From: an uncultured Eubacteriales bacterium
GTDB taxonomy: Bacteria; Bacillota; Clostridia; Oscillospirales; Acutalibacteraceae
Length of the DNA stretch: 31,100 nucleotides
Assembly (NCBI GenBank): GCA_934489735.1
Contig: CAKSSR010000024.1
Location: forward strand, 1-31,100
Direction of reading: 5' to 3'
Part shown: in pieces, positions 1-7,611 of the stretch
How the letters are laid out: every line of letters starts with the position of its first letter
Numbering within the stretch: the first letter of the stretch is position 1
The notes under the pieces: model-generated
Database searches by the model: none
What the model was told of the DNA's origin: nothing
The model's input: the letters and a program-made list of their open reading frames with translations, nothing else
Position numbers and translations under genes: made by a program

Positions 1-28
1 CATATCCTCTGCCACATGTTACTTCCAA
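1..28 (-). CDS. 5' end of a gene running off the left edge
   Basis: On the minus strand an extended -10 promoter and a Shine-Dalgarno-like GAGGTGG are followed, after 5 nt, by a TTG codon at 28-26. The frame reads M-E-V-T-C-G-R-G-Y and then leaves the window. An ATG at 17-15 is an alternative start but sits 16 nt from the GAGGTGG. Only nine residues are visible, so no family can be named. The gene would be transcribed divergently from the peptide-export locus. Confidence 0.35.
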
Positions 29-47
29 TATTACCACCTCTATGATA

Positions 48-76
48 ATTATAACATATGTAATTGAAAAAATCAA
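48..76 (-). promoter_or_regulatory. sigma-A-type promoter, divergent
   Basis: Minus strand: -35 TTGATT (76-71), a 17-nt spacer and -10 TATAAT (53-48), with a TG one base upstream of the -10 (extended -10). It points at the partial gene leaving the left edge. The GAGGTGG ribosome binding site follows a few bases after the expected transcription start. Confidence 0.6.
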
Positions 77-263
77 ATTATAATAATATTAATGCGTAAA
101 GGAAAATAAATAGGACATAATAGACTTATAAACAATATAAAGTTCGGTATACAAAATCAATAAAATGCTTGAAAATTTTAAAATTGATCAAAAGTAACAT
201 ATTATACTTGTTTTTTTCTATATTCTAAAATTTAAAAAATAATTGTTATATTTAATAAATTAC

Positions 264-339
264 TTGAATTTTCTTTTTATTTAATGTATAATATTATAAA
301 ATAATAGGTTGACTCTTATTATAAATTTTATGGTATAAT
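264..339 (+). promoter_or_regulatory. tandem promoters of the peptide-export locus
   Basis: Two promoter-like sites lie in the A/T-rich leader. The distal one is TTGAAT (264-269), 17 nt, TATAAT (287-292). The proximal one is TTGACT (309-314), 19 nt, TATAAT (334-339), with TG at 331-332 giving an extended -10 that compensates for the long spacer. The rest of positions 77-263 is A/T-rich DNA in which I see no gene or clear structure. Confidence 0.6.
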
Positions 340-369
340 AAGAATCTACTGAAAGGAGAGATGTTTTTT

Positions 370-903
370 ATGGCAGGAGAGAAACAAAATAAACTATTTA
401 GGCAGACAGCTTTAGAGAGAGTGTCATCACCAGAACAACTTAATGATTATATCAAGGTAACAAATCCAAGCATTTGGGTTATACTGGCAGCAGCATTTAT
501 ACTTTTGGGATCGGCAATATTTTGGGCATGTACAGGGAGTATACCAACTTACTTGTCGGCAACAGGAATATCTGACGGCGAGGCAGTATATTGCTTTGTT
601 TCGATTGAGGATTCAAAGAAATTTGAAGTAGGCAAAGAGCACAAGGTTGACATTACATTAACCGAAGGTGAAGTAGTATCTGGATCAGTAGTGCAAGAGT
701 CATCAATGTACTACTCTAAGAATGAGGCATCGCAGATATTAAAATACGACTACCTCATAGACACATTGACTTCTAATTACAATGTTCTCATCAAGATTGT
801 ACCAGATAAGCAAATTTCACCAAATTCTATATGTATGCTAAAAATAATATTAAAAGAAGAGAAACCTATAAGCTTTGTATTCAACACTAAAGGAGAGGGT
901 TAA
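370..903 (+). CDS. short NHLM-system HlyD-like secretion protein
   Basis: 177 residues from the ATG at 370; the in-frame ATG at 361 is only 2 nt from the AGGAG (354-358) and is unlikely. The N-terminus carries the typical opening of NHLM bacteriocin-system secretion proteins: a 'TALERVSSPEQL' stretch, then one membrane helix (about residues 34-54) ending in GSIPT. The rest is a beta-rich periplasmic-adaptor-like domain. Full-length HlyD-type members have a long coiled-coil hairpin and run to about 400 residues; here it is absent, which fits a Gram-positive cell with no outer membrane to reach. First gene of the export operon, directly ahead of the peptidase/ABC exporter. It probably helps the two ABC proteins move the Nif11-leader peptide out of the cell. 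Family assignment is from the N-terminal motif only. Confidence 0.75.
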   Translation: MAGEKQNKLFRQTALERVSSPEQLNDYIKVTNPSIWVILAAAFILLGSAIFWACTGSIPTYLSATGISDGEAVYCFVSIEDSKKFEVGKEHKVDITLTEGEVVSGSVVQESSMYYSKNEASQILKYDYLIDTLTSNYNVLIKIVPDKQISPNSICMLKIILKEEKPISFVFNTKGEG

Positions 904-904
904 G

Positions 905-3064
905 TTGGCAGATAAAGTAGTGAAAGTACCAATGATTATGCAAATGGAAGCCTTAGAATGTGGAGCAGCCTGTCTTGATATGATACTAGCATATCACGGC
1001 AAGTGGCTTCCTCTTGAAAAAGTCAGAGCAGACTGTGGAGTGTCGAGAGACGGAAGTAATGCCAAGAACATGATGGTAGCAGCAAGGTCTTACGGATTTA
1101 TTGCAAAGGGATACAAATACGGTCTAGAAGACATAAAAAATGTAAAGCTTCCAGTAATAATACATTGGAATTTTAATCATTTTGTAGTTTTAACAGGGTT
1201 CAGGAAGAATAAAGCAGTAATAAACGACCCAGCTAGAGGAAAAGTTGAAGTAAGTATGGAGGAATTTGATCAATCTTTTACTGGGATATGCTTATGCTTT
1301 GAACCGTCTGAAAAATTTGAAAAAGGTGGAAAAAAGAAGAGCGTAATAGAATTTGCTAAGAAGAGATTAGCAGGAACACTCGGTCTTATAATATTCAATT
1401 TACTGGTCTATACTATACTATGCGTACTTAAATTGATCTATCCAGTACTAAATCAAAGGATATTTATAGACAGAGTACTATCAAAAGAAAGCCCAGATTG
1501 GTTATATCCAGTCCTCGGAGGACTAATTTTAATAGCGATATTACAAATCATTATAAATGTAGTAAGCGTGCTGTACAAATTGAAAATGGAAGGCAAACTA
1601 GCGATGGTAGCCAATACTACGTTTATGTGGCACGTATTAAGATTACCAATGAATTTCTTTTCTCAACGGAATGCAGGAGATATAGCCTACAGACAATCAT
1701 CAAACCAAGATATAGCCAAAACTTTAATAGGGGAATTATATCCGGTTGTCCTAGACTTTATCATGTTAGTATTTTATTTAATATTGATGATAAGAATCAG
1801 CTGGATATTGACTTTAATAGGAATATCGTCACTAGTACTTGACATTTTTATGGTTCGTACTATAGCAGACAAAGAAGTTAATATATCAAGGGCACAGATG
1901 AGAGACCAAGGTAATTTAGCATCGGCTACAGTTTCAGGGATCAGCATGATAGAAACAATTAAGTCAGCAGGAGCAGAGAATGGTTATTTTAGGCGCTGGT
2001 CAGGATTTCAGGCAGCAGTTAATACTGGATCAGTAAGAACAGCCAGACTATATCAATTTTTAGGCAACGTGCCTGAATTTGTGAGAGAACTCATCAATAT
2101 AGCAATAATAATAATAGGATGTATGTTCATCATGCAAGACGGATCACTATTTTCCTTAGGTATTTTATCTTTATTTCAAGTATATATGAGCAACTTCATG
2201 ACACCGGTTGAATCATTTCTTGAACTAGGTAAAAAAATTCAAACAATGAGAACAAATATGGAAAGAGTAGAAGACGTTATGAATTACGAACCAGATGTAA
2301 AAACTGAAGACAATAGCGACATTATTGATAAAGATTATAAAAAATTAAGTGGATCTATTGAAATTAAAAACGTTACATTTGGATATGCTACACTGGGAGA
2401 ACCCGTTATTCACGACTTTAGTATGTCTATCAAGCCAGGGTCTAAAGTTGCATTCGTAGGACCATCAGGATGTGGTAAGTCGACGCTTTCCAAATTAATA
2501 TCAGGACTATACGAGCCATGGTCAGGGGAAATTCTCTTTGATGGAAAGAAGAAAAGTGAAATAGATAGAGGAGTATTTACATCGTCTTTGGCAGTTGTGG
2601 ATCAAGATATAATAATCTTTGAAGACAGTATATCAGAAAATATAAAAATGTGGGACAAGTCAATAGAAGACTATGAGGTTATAATGGCAGCTCGTGACGC
2701 TCAGATCCATAAAGACATTATGGAGAGAGATGGAGGGTATAATTATAAAATAATAGAAAAAGGTAAGAATTTTTCTGGAGGTCAAAAGCAACGACTAGAA
2801 ATTGCAAGAGTATTGGCACAAGATCCTACAATTATAATACTAGATGAGGCGACCGCTTCACTAGATGCTAAGACCGAATACGAAGTAGTCAAGGCAATTG
2901 AAAACAGGGGCATAACTTGTATAATAATTGCTCATAGACTATCTACAATTAGGAACTGTGATGAAATAGTTGTACTCGATGAGGGCAGAGTAATAGAAAG
3001 AGGCACTCACGACGAACTATATAATAACGGTGGAGTTTATACTAAGTTAATTACTACTGAATAG
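905..3064 (+). CDS. NHLM-type peptidase/permease/ATPase ABC exporter
   Basis: 719 residues. The start is TTG at 905, placed 9 nt after AGGAG (891-895), which lies in the end of the preceding gene; an in-frame TTG at 875 lacks a site. The N-terminal C39 bacteriocin-processing peptidase shows catalytic Cys19 (ALECGAA), His92 (NHFVVL) and Asp108 (INDP). Six-helix ABC membrane domain at about residues 155-430. C-terminal ATPase: Walker A GPSGCGKST (519-527), signature SGGQ (624-627), Walker B Asp647-Glu648, switch His677. All catalytic residues are intact. Such proteins cut the leader after a double glycine and export the released peptide; the likely substrate is the Nif11-type precursor encoded at 7193-7594, whose leader ends in VAGG. 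This exporter class is known to pair with the second ABC protein encoded 10 nt downstream. Confidence 0.93.
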   Translation: MADKVVKVPMIMQMEALECGAACLDMILAYHGKWLPLEKVRADCGVSRDGSNAKNMMVAARSYGFIAKGYKYGLEDIKNVKLPVIIHWNFNHFVVLTGFRKNKAVINDPARGKVEVSMEEFDQSFTGICLCFEPSEKFEKGGKKKSVIEFAKKRLAGTLGLIIFNLLVYTILCVLKLIYPVLNQRIFIDRVLSKESPDWLYPVLGGLILIAILQIIINVVSVLYKLKMEGKLAMVANTTFMWHVLRLPMNFFSQRNAGDIAYRQSSNQDIAKTLIGELYPVVLDFIMLVFYLILMIRISWILTLIGISSLVLDIFMVRTIADKEVNISRAQMRDQGNLASATVSGISMIETIKSAGAENGYFRRWSGFQAAVNTGSVRTARLYQFLGNVPEFVRELINIAIIIIGCMFIMQDGSLFSLGILSLFQVYMSNFMTPVESFLELGKKIQTMRTNMERVEDVMNYEPDVKTEDNSDIIDKDYKKLSGSIEIKNVTFGYATLGEPVIHDFSMSIKPGSKVAFVGPSGCGKSTLSKLISGLYEPWSGEILFDGKKKSEIDRGVFTSSLAVVDQDIIIFEDSISENIKMWDKSIEDYEVIMAARDAQIHKDIMERDGGYNYKIIEKGKNFSGGQKQRLEIARVLAQDPTIIILDEATASLDAKTEYEVVKAIENRGITCIIIAHRLSTIRNCDEIVVLDEGRVIERGTHDELYNNGGVYTKLITTE

Positions 3065-3074
3065 GGGGAACATT

Positions 3075-5306
3075 ATGGGCTGGTTTGACGAACAAATAAA
3101 GCTTCGAAAAGCAAAAGATGAAGAGACATTTGAAAATGCATTTGCAGATCTTTCTTCTGTAGTCTTAGGAAATTCTGCCTTATCTATGGCATTTAACGAC
3201 GACAGACAAAGAACAGAAAGTGCTATTGGTGAAGTCTTAAACTATTTCGGAGTGAAAATAGAAGAAACTCATGAAGAATTTGATGACATGAATGAACAAC
3301 TTGACTATCTTTTATATCCGTCCGGTATAATGTATCGAGAAGTAAACCTTAGAGGAGATTGGTATAAGGATGCAATAGGACCTATGATTGGTCAGACTAC
3401 AGAAGGAACAGTTGTCGCACTTATACCGAAAGGAATGAGAGGATATGAATATTTTGATTATAAGACAGGACAAAAAGTAAAATTAAATAAGAATACTAAC
3501 AAAATGTTGACGAGCAAAGCGCTATGCTTTTATAAACCTTTCCCTCAGAAGAAATTAAAACTCAGAGACTTGTCAAAGTATATCTTATCTATTCTATCTT
3601 TAGCAGACTATATAATGATAGTTTGTGCAGCGTTGGTATCGATGTTACTAGGATTACTACCGACATACATCCAACAACTACTTTATGGCAAAGTATTGGA
3701 AAGTGGTAAAATGAGTTTACTACTTCCTATCTCTGCTTTACTAATTGGCATACTGGTATCGACAACTTTAATAGATATTACGAAAAGTTTTATAATTTCA
3801 AGAGTAGGAACAAAACTTAATATAGCCGTCGAAGCCGCATCGATGGCCAGACTTATGTCATTGCCTCCAAATTTCTTCAAAAACTATGCCGCCGGTGATC
3901 TATCTCAAAGGATCGATGGATTAAATCAGATTTGCGCACAATTGGCTGACGTTTTCTTAGGGACAGGACTAACAGCTATCTTTTCTTTAGGATATGTGGC
4001 ACAGATAGCAACCATAGCCCCATCACTAGCTATCCCATCACTATGCGTCATCTTTACGACAGTTGTATTCAATATCTGGGCGACATTAGTATCGCTTAAG
4101 ATATATAGAAAGAAGATGAATATAGCAGTAAAACTAAGCGGAATTGTATATTCTTTGTTCTCTGGCATACAAAAGATAAAATTGGCTGGCGCAGAGAAGA
4201 GAGCTTTCTCAAAATGGGCGACGCAGTACAAGAGTCTGGCAGAATTGACCTACAATCCGCCTATGATAATAAAGATACAGTCTATAATATCTGTGATAAT
4301 ATCAGCAATTGGGGGAATAATAATTTGTTATTTTGCAGGGATATCCAGCGTAAATGTAGCAAATTACATGGCATATATGACAGCTTATGGAAATGTATTT
4401 GGGGCAGTGTCGTCTTTGGCAGGGATAGCGCTTACATTTGCAAACATCAGAGTCATATTGGAAATGGTAGGAGTAATAATGGAAACAGAACCAGAGATAT
4501 CAGAAAAGAAAAAAGTAGTCAGAAATATAAGTGGAGCAATAGAAATAAACAACGTATCATTTAGATATGCTGACGATATGCCATTAATTTTAGACAACTT
4601 GTCATTAAAAATAGAGCCAGGTCAGTATATAGCAGTGGTAGGTAAGACAGGTTGCGGGAAATCTACACTTATGAGACTTCTACTGGGATTCGAAAAGCCT
4701 CAAAAAGGAGCAATATATTACGACGGAAGAGACATTTCATCTGTAGATATAAAGTCATTGAGGAAAAATATAGGCGTCGTAATGCAAAATGCTGACACCT
4801 TCTCTGGAGACATATATTCCAATATAACAGTTTCAGCACCTTGGCTTTCATTGGATGACGCTTGGAATGCAGCTAAAATTGCAGGAATAGACAAAGAAAT
4901 CGAAGATATGCCAATGGGAATGTATACTGTGATAAGTGAAGGAAGTGGAGGAATATCAGGCGGCCAAAAGCAAAGGTTGATGATAGCAAGAGCAGTTGCT
5001 CCAAAGCCAAAAATACTAATTTTAGACGAAGCCACATCAGCACTTGACAATATTACTCAAAAACAAGTATCAGATGCTTTGGCTGAATTAAAAAGTACTA
5101 GAATAGTAGTAGCGCACAGACTATCAACGATAAAGCAATGCGATAGAATAATAGTTTTAGACGCAGGCAAGATAATAGAAGACGGAACCTACGACGAATT
5201 AATAGACAAGAACGGTTTCTTTGCAGAATTGGTCAGACGACAGAGAGCTGACATATCAAATAAAGAAATGGAAGAGACGGTGATCAATTCAAATGACGTT
5301 GAATGA
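3075..5306 (+). CDS. NHLM-type permease/ATPase ABC exporter subunit
   Basis: 743 residues, with GGGGGAA 6 nt before the ATG. No C39 peptidase. An N-terminal region of about 160 residues precedes the membrane domain (helices about 175-460), a layout typical of the second ABC subunit of NHLP/Nif11 export systems. The ATPase domain shows Walker A GKTGCGKST from residue 523, signature SGGQ (628-631), Walker B Asp651-Glu652 and an AHRLST switch. It probably forms a heteromeric exporter with the peptidase-bearing ABC protein upstream. The last 14 nt overlap the next gene, so the metallopeptidase-like protein is made from the same message and probably by coupled translation. Confidence 0.92.
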   Translation: MGWFDEQIKLRKAKDEETFENAFADLSSVVLGNSALSMAFNDDRQRTESAIGEVLNYFGVKIEETHEEFDDMNEQLDYLLYPSGIMYREVNLRGDWYKDAIGPMIGQTTEGTVVALIPKGMRGYEYFDYKTGQKVKLNKNTNKMLTSKALCFYKPFPQKKLKLRDLSKYILSILSLADYIMIVCAALVSMLLGLLPTYIQQLLYGKVLESGKMSLLLPISALLIGILVSTTLIDITKSFIISRVGTKLNIAVEAASMARLMSLPPNFFKNYAAGDLSQRIDGLNQICAQLADVFLGTGLTAIFSLGYVAQIATIAPSLAIPSLCVIFTTVVFNIWATLVSLKIYRKKMNIAVKLSGIVYSLFSGIQKIKLAGAEKRAFSKWATQYKSLAELTYNPPMIIKIQSIISVIISAIGGIIICYFAGISSVNVANYMAYMTAYGNVFGAVSSLAGIALTFANIRVILEMVGVIMETEPEISEKKKVVRNISGAIEINNVSFRYADDMPLILDNLSLKIEPGQYIAVVGKTGCGKSTLMRLLLGFEKPQKGAIYYDGRDISSVDIKSLRKNIGVVMQNADTFSGDIYSNITVSAPWLSLDDAWNAAKIAGIDKEIEDMPMGMYTVISEGSGGISGGQKQRLMIARAVAPKPKILILDEATSALDNITQKQVSDALAELKSTRIVVAHRLSTIKQCDRIIVLDAGKIIEDGTYDELIDKNGFFAELVRRQRADISNKEMEETVINSNDVE

Positions 5307-6159
5307 ATTAGCTGAGATATATCCTCAACTATACTTGACTCCAGGTGTGGGTATGTCGCAAACAGATGAGTATAAGGATGTAACATTGAGAGGAAAAGTA
5401 CCAGAGCATAAAGATTTGTCAGGTTTTGTACAGACTAAGGAAGACAAAATCTTTGATATAAATACTCCGGCAGGAAAAGTTAGAGTGGTTTATCTGGCAA
5501 ATCGAGAAGATTTTGAAAGATTTATCAATATAATATATAATAAATGCGAACCAAAAGAATATCCTAAGAGCATGGGAGCCAGTACTATAAGTGGAATAAA
5601 TAATTGGACTAAAATAAATAAGCATAAAATGAAATTCATAACCCAAGGAGGACGAGATTGGGACGAGGAATTTAAATTATTTACTAAAAATCCAGAAAAT
5701 TATAAAGATACGATAATAGTTTTATCAAAAGGTGGCTACAGTGCTATAAAAGCAAGTGATATTGGATATACTCAAAGTAAATGGACAGATGTTTCATTTA
5801 ATATAAGATTGTATCATGAATGCACACATTTCATATGTAAAAAGTTATACCCAGACAACAAGGATGCACTTTTAGACGAAATATTGGCAGATTGTATTGG
5901 TCTAGTCTTTGCTTTAGGCTACTATGATAAAAAACTTGCAAAACTTTTTCTAGGAGTCAATGAAAATGGATATGCCGGAGGAAGACTCGAAAATTATTTA
6001 GAAAACAATCAAGAAGATATAGATAATGTGGCTAAAAGAATATCTAAAAAAATTGATAAATTATCAAAATGGGTAGAAAATTTAATTAAAGATCAAACAG
6101 AAGGATTTGACATATTGATAAAAATAGAGGATAATATAGATATGATAAAAGATTATTAA
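5293..6159 (+). CDS. HExxH metallopeptidase-like protein
   Basis: 288 residues, starting inside the end of the second ABC gene (14-nt overlap). Residues 175-179 read HECTH, the HExxH zinc-protease signature. Glu196 in DEILADCIG, 17 residues on, is a candidate third ligand, with Asp200 nearby, so the site looks complete. There is no signal peptide or membrane segment, so it should act in the cytoplasm or at the inner face of the exporter. The C-terminal 60 residues are charged and helical, perhaps coiled coil. I do not recognise a named family. Its place between the exporter and the precursor suggests a role in leader trimming, peptide maturation or self-protection, but this is inference. Confidence 0.7.
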   Translation: MTLNELAEIYPQLYLTPGVGMSQTDEYKDVTLRGKVPEHKDLSGFVQTKEDKIFDINTPAGKVRVVYLANREDFERFINIIYNKCEPKEYPKSMGASTISGINNWTKINKHKMKFITQGGRDWDEEFKLFTKNPENYKDTIIVLSKGGYSAIKASDIGYTQSKWTDVSFNIRLYHECTHFICKKLYPDNKDALLDEILADCIGLVFALGYYDKKLAKLFLGVNENGYAGGRLENYLENNQEDIDNVAKRISKKIDKLSKWVENLIKDQTEGFDILIKIEDNIDMIKDY

Positions 6160-6191
6160 TCAACAATTATTATATCAGGAAGGTGGGTCTT

Positions 6192-6677
6192 ATGATAAAT
6201 ATGGCGACGGATATATGTAGCTCTGAATGCAATATTATTGATAGCGATATTCCTAAATCGATTGAATTAACTGTTGATGCAATTAGAAGTAACTTAAACG
6301 AAGTACAATCATTTATAAAGAATTATCTTGATAAGTTTAGTATAAGTCATGATAAAATTTCTAAGATCTTATTATCATCTGAAGAAATATTTATAAATAT
6401 CTGTAACTATGCTTACAGTAAAAGTATTGGTCGAATGACAGTCTCTTGTTGTCTATCAAAGAATAAGGATATATTTATCCTCAGGATGATAGACAATGGC
6501 AAAGAATTTAATCCACTTGAAGTATCTGCGCCTAATAACATTCTAAATATAAGTGATGAAAATGACTTGAAAATAGGTGGACTTGGTATCTATTTGATGA
6601 AAAAATCTATGGATGATTTTCAATACTGTTATAGAAATGGATCCAACATATTAACGATGGAAAAAAGAATTATATAG
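6192..6677 (+). CDS. RsbW/SpoIIAB-like anti-sigma ATPase
   Basis: 161 residues from the ATG at 6192, 5 nt after AAGGTGG; an in-frame GTG at 6183 lies inside that site. GHKL ATPase fold: N box with Glu65 and Asn72 (EEIFINICN), G1 box Asp101-Asn-Gly103, G2 box GGLG (129-132). Proteins of this fold bind or phosphorylate partners in partner-switching pathways. The next gene encodes a STAS protein, the usual partner. No sigma factor and no PP2C phosphatase is encoded in the locus, so the target and reset enzyme must lie elsewhere or the pair does something else. The HATPase_c_2 type is clear; the anti-sigma role is inferred. Confidence 0.82.
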   Translation: MINMATDICSSECNIIDSDIPKSIELTVDAIRSNLNEVQSFIKNYLDKFSISHDKISKILLSSEEIFINICNYAYSKSIGRMTVSCCLSKNKDIFILRMIDNGKEFNPLEVSAPNNILNISDENDLKIGGLGIYLMKKSMDDFQYCYRNGSNILTMEKRII

Positions 6678-6689
6678 GAGGCAAAAATT

Positions 6690-7067
6690 ATGAATTTAAA
6701 TGAAAGTGTGGACAAGGCTAAGGATAATGAGTTCAATAAAAAACTAAACATAGTTAAAGAGTATAACGAAAACAAAGATGAACTTGTAATTAAGGTAGAG
6801 GGAAGACTAGATACTAATGCCGCAGTGGCAATGGAAGACGAAATAAGAGAAGATATTAACAGCTCTTTGAAAAAATTAACTTATGACTTTGGAAATTTAA
6901 AATATATTGCAAGCTCTGGTATACGAGTTTTAATAGCATCTAAGAAATTGATGACTCAATTCGGCGGAGAGTTGAGTATCATAAATGCATATGGTGACGT
7001 CAAAGAAGTATTTGAAATGACAGGATTAATCGAAGCATTAAATGTTAAAGTAAAAAATGATAAATAA
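6690..7067 (+). CDS. STAS-domain anti-sigma factor antagonist
   Basis: 125 residues with a perfect AGGAGG 7 nt before the ATG, 12 nt after the ATPase gene. Single STAS domain: beta-strand LVIKVEGRLDT, then the signature YIASSGIRVL with Ser75-Ser76 at the usual phosphorylation position, and a C-terminal FEMTGL segment as in SpoIIAA/RsbV. When unphosphorylated, such proteins bind the partner kinase and free its target. The adjacent ATPase gene is the natural partner. An N-terminal extension of about 25 charged residues precedes the domain. Confidence 0.88.
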   Translation: MNLNESVDKAKDNEFNKKLNIVKEYNENKDELVIKVEGRLDTNAAVAMEDEIREDINSSLKKLTYDFGNLKYIASSGIRVLIASKKLMTQFGGELSIINAYGDVKEVFEMTGLIEALNVKVKNDK

Positions 7068-7084
7068 TTTAATATTAATAGAAG

Positions 7085-7192
7085 AAAGGAGAGCTACTTT
7101 AGCAAAATATCATCCATACCTTGTCTTCGTTATAAAAATCTTACGCATGATGATATATTTGTTAACGCATTTTGGTAGCAAAATAAGTAAAT
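7085..7192 (+). promoter_or_regulatory. split ribosome binding site with GCTAC/GTAGC element ahead of the precursor
   Basis: AAAGGAG at 7085-7091 is a strong Shine-Dalgarno but lies 101 nt before the precursor ATG at 7193, which has no site of its own. Between them is an 87-nt segment bounded by GCTAC (7093-7097) and GTAGC (7175-7179), containing a perfect 8-bp inner stem ATATCATC (7107-7114) with GATGATAT (7149-7156). After GTAGC, 13 nt remain to the ATG. The end CGCATTTTGGTAGC matches the ends of the elements before infA and rplR. Folding would place the AAAGGAG beside the start. A local GCTA-CTT-TAGC hairpin (7093-7103) is a possible alternative fold. Confidence 0.6.
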
Positions 7193-7594
7193 ATGTCAAT
7201 GGAATCAAATGAAAAGAATAAATCAATTGAAAATATTCAGAAATTTTATAACGCATTGAGAACAGATGAGAGATTGTATAAGAAACTTGATGCAATAGAT
7301 GAACAATTTGATGGTGCTAAGTTAGATAAAAGTAAAAAACGAGAAATAATTGAAAAGTATATTATTCCAATTGCAAAAGAATGGGGACTTCCTTTTACTT
7401 TGGAAGACCTTGACGAGTTTGAAAAAGCTCAAAAAGAAATTAGTTTAGATGACATGAACGGAGTGGCAGGAGGAGTTACTTCGGATATACTGATGAGTGG
7501 TAACGTGTCATATGATAGAAACAATTTACTTAAGCCTACTCGTGGCGGCGAAAACGATTCTAAATCCGACTTTTGGATGGGACTATTCTCTTAA
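7193..7594 (+). CDS. Nif11-type leader peptide precursor (double-glycine)
   Basis: 133 residues. The leader (1-94) has the Nif11-like layout: an N-terminal helix ENIQKFYNALRTDERLYKKL, a spacer, then AKEWGLPFTLEDLDEF, and a terminal LDDMNGVAGG with GG at 93-94. The C39 exporter upstream should cut there and release a 39-residue core rich in Ser, Asn, Gly and Asp with a hydrophobic C-terminal FWMGLFS. The core has no cysteine, so lanthionine, thioether or disulfide bridges are excluded, and no modifying enzyme is visible in the locus. A second GG at 118-119 (PTRGG) could allow another cut. The leader is longer than most Nif11 leaders because of about 20 charged residues after residue 38. An in-frame ATG at 7199 is an alternative start. 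Translation probably depends on the structured leader upstream. Confidence 0.85.
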   Translation: MSMESNEKNKSIENIQKFYNALRTDERLYKKLDAIDEQFDGAKLDKSKKREIIEKYIIPIAKEWGLPFTLEDLDEFEKAQKEISLDDMNGVAGGVTSDILMSGNVSYDRNNLLKPTRGGENDSKSDFWMGLFS

Positions 7595-7611
7595 GCAGGA
7601 AGTGATATGAA

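Noticed and set aside
7099..7212. 37-codon small gene ahead of the Nif11 precursor
   Set aside because: Well placed after AAAGGAG but the first codon is TTA, not a start; kept only as a hypothesis in the findings.
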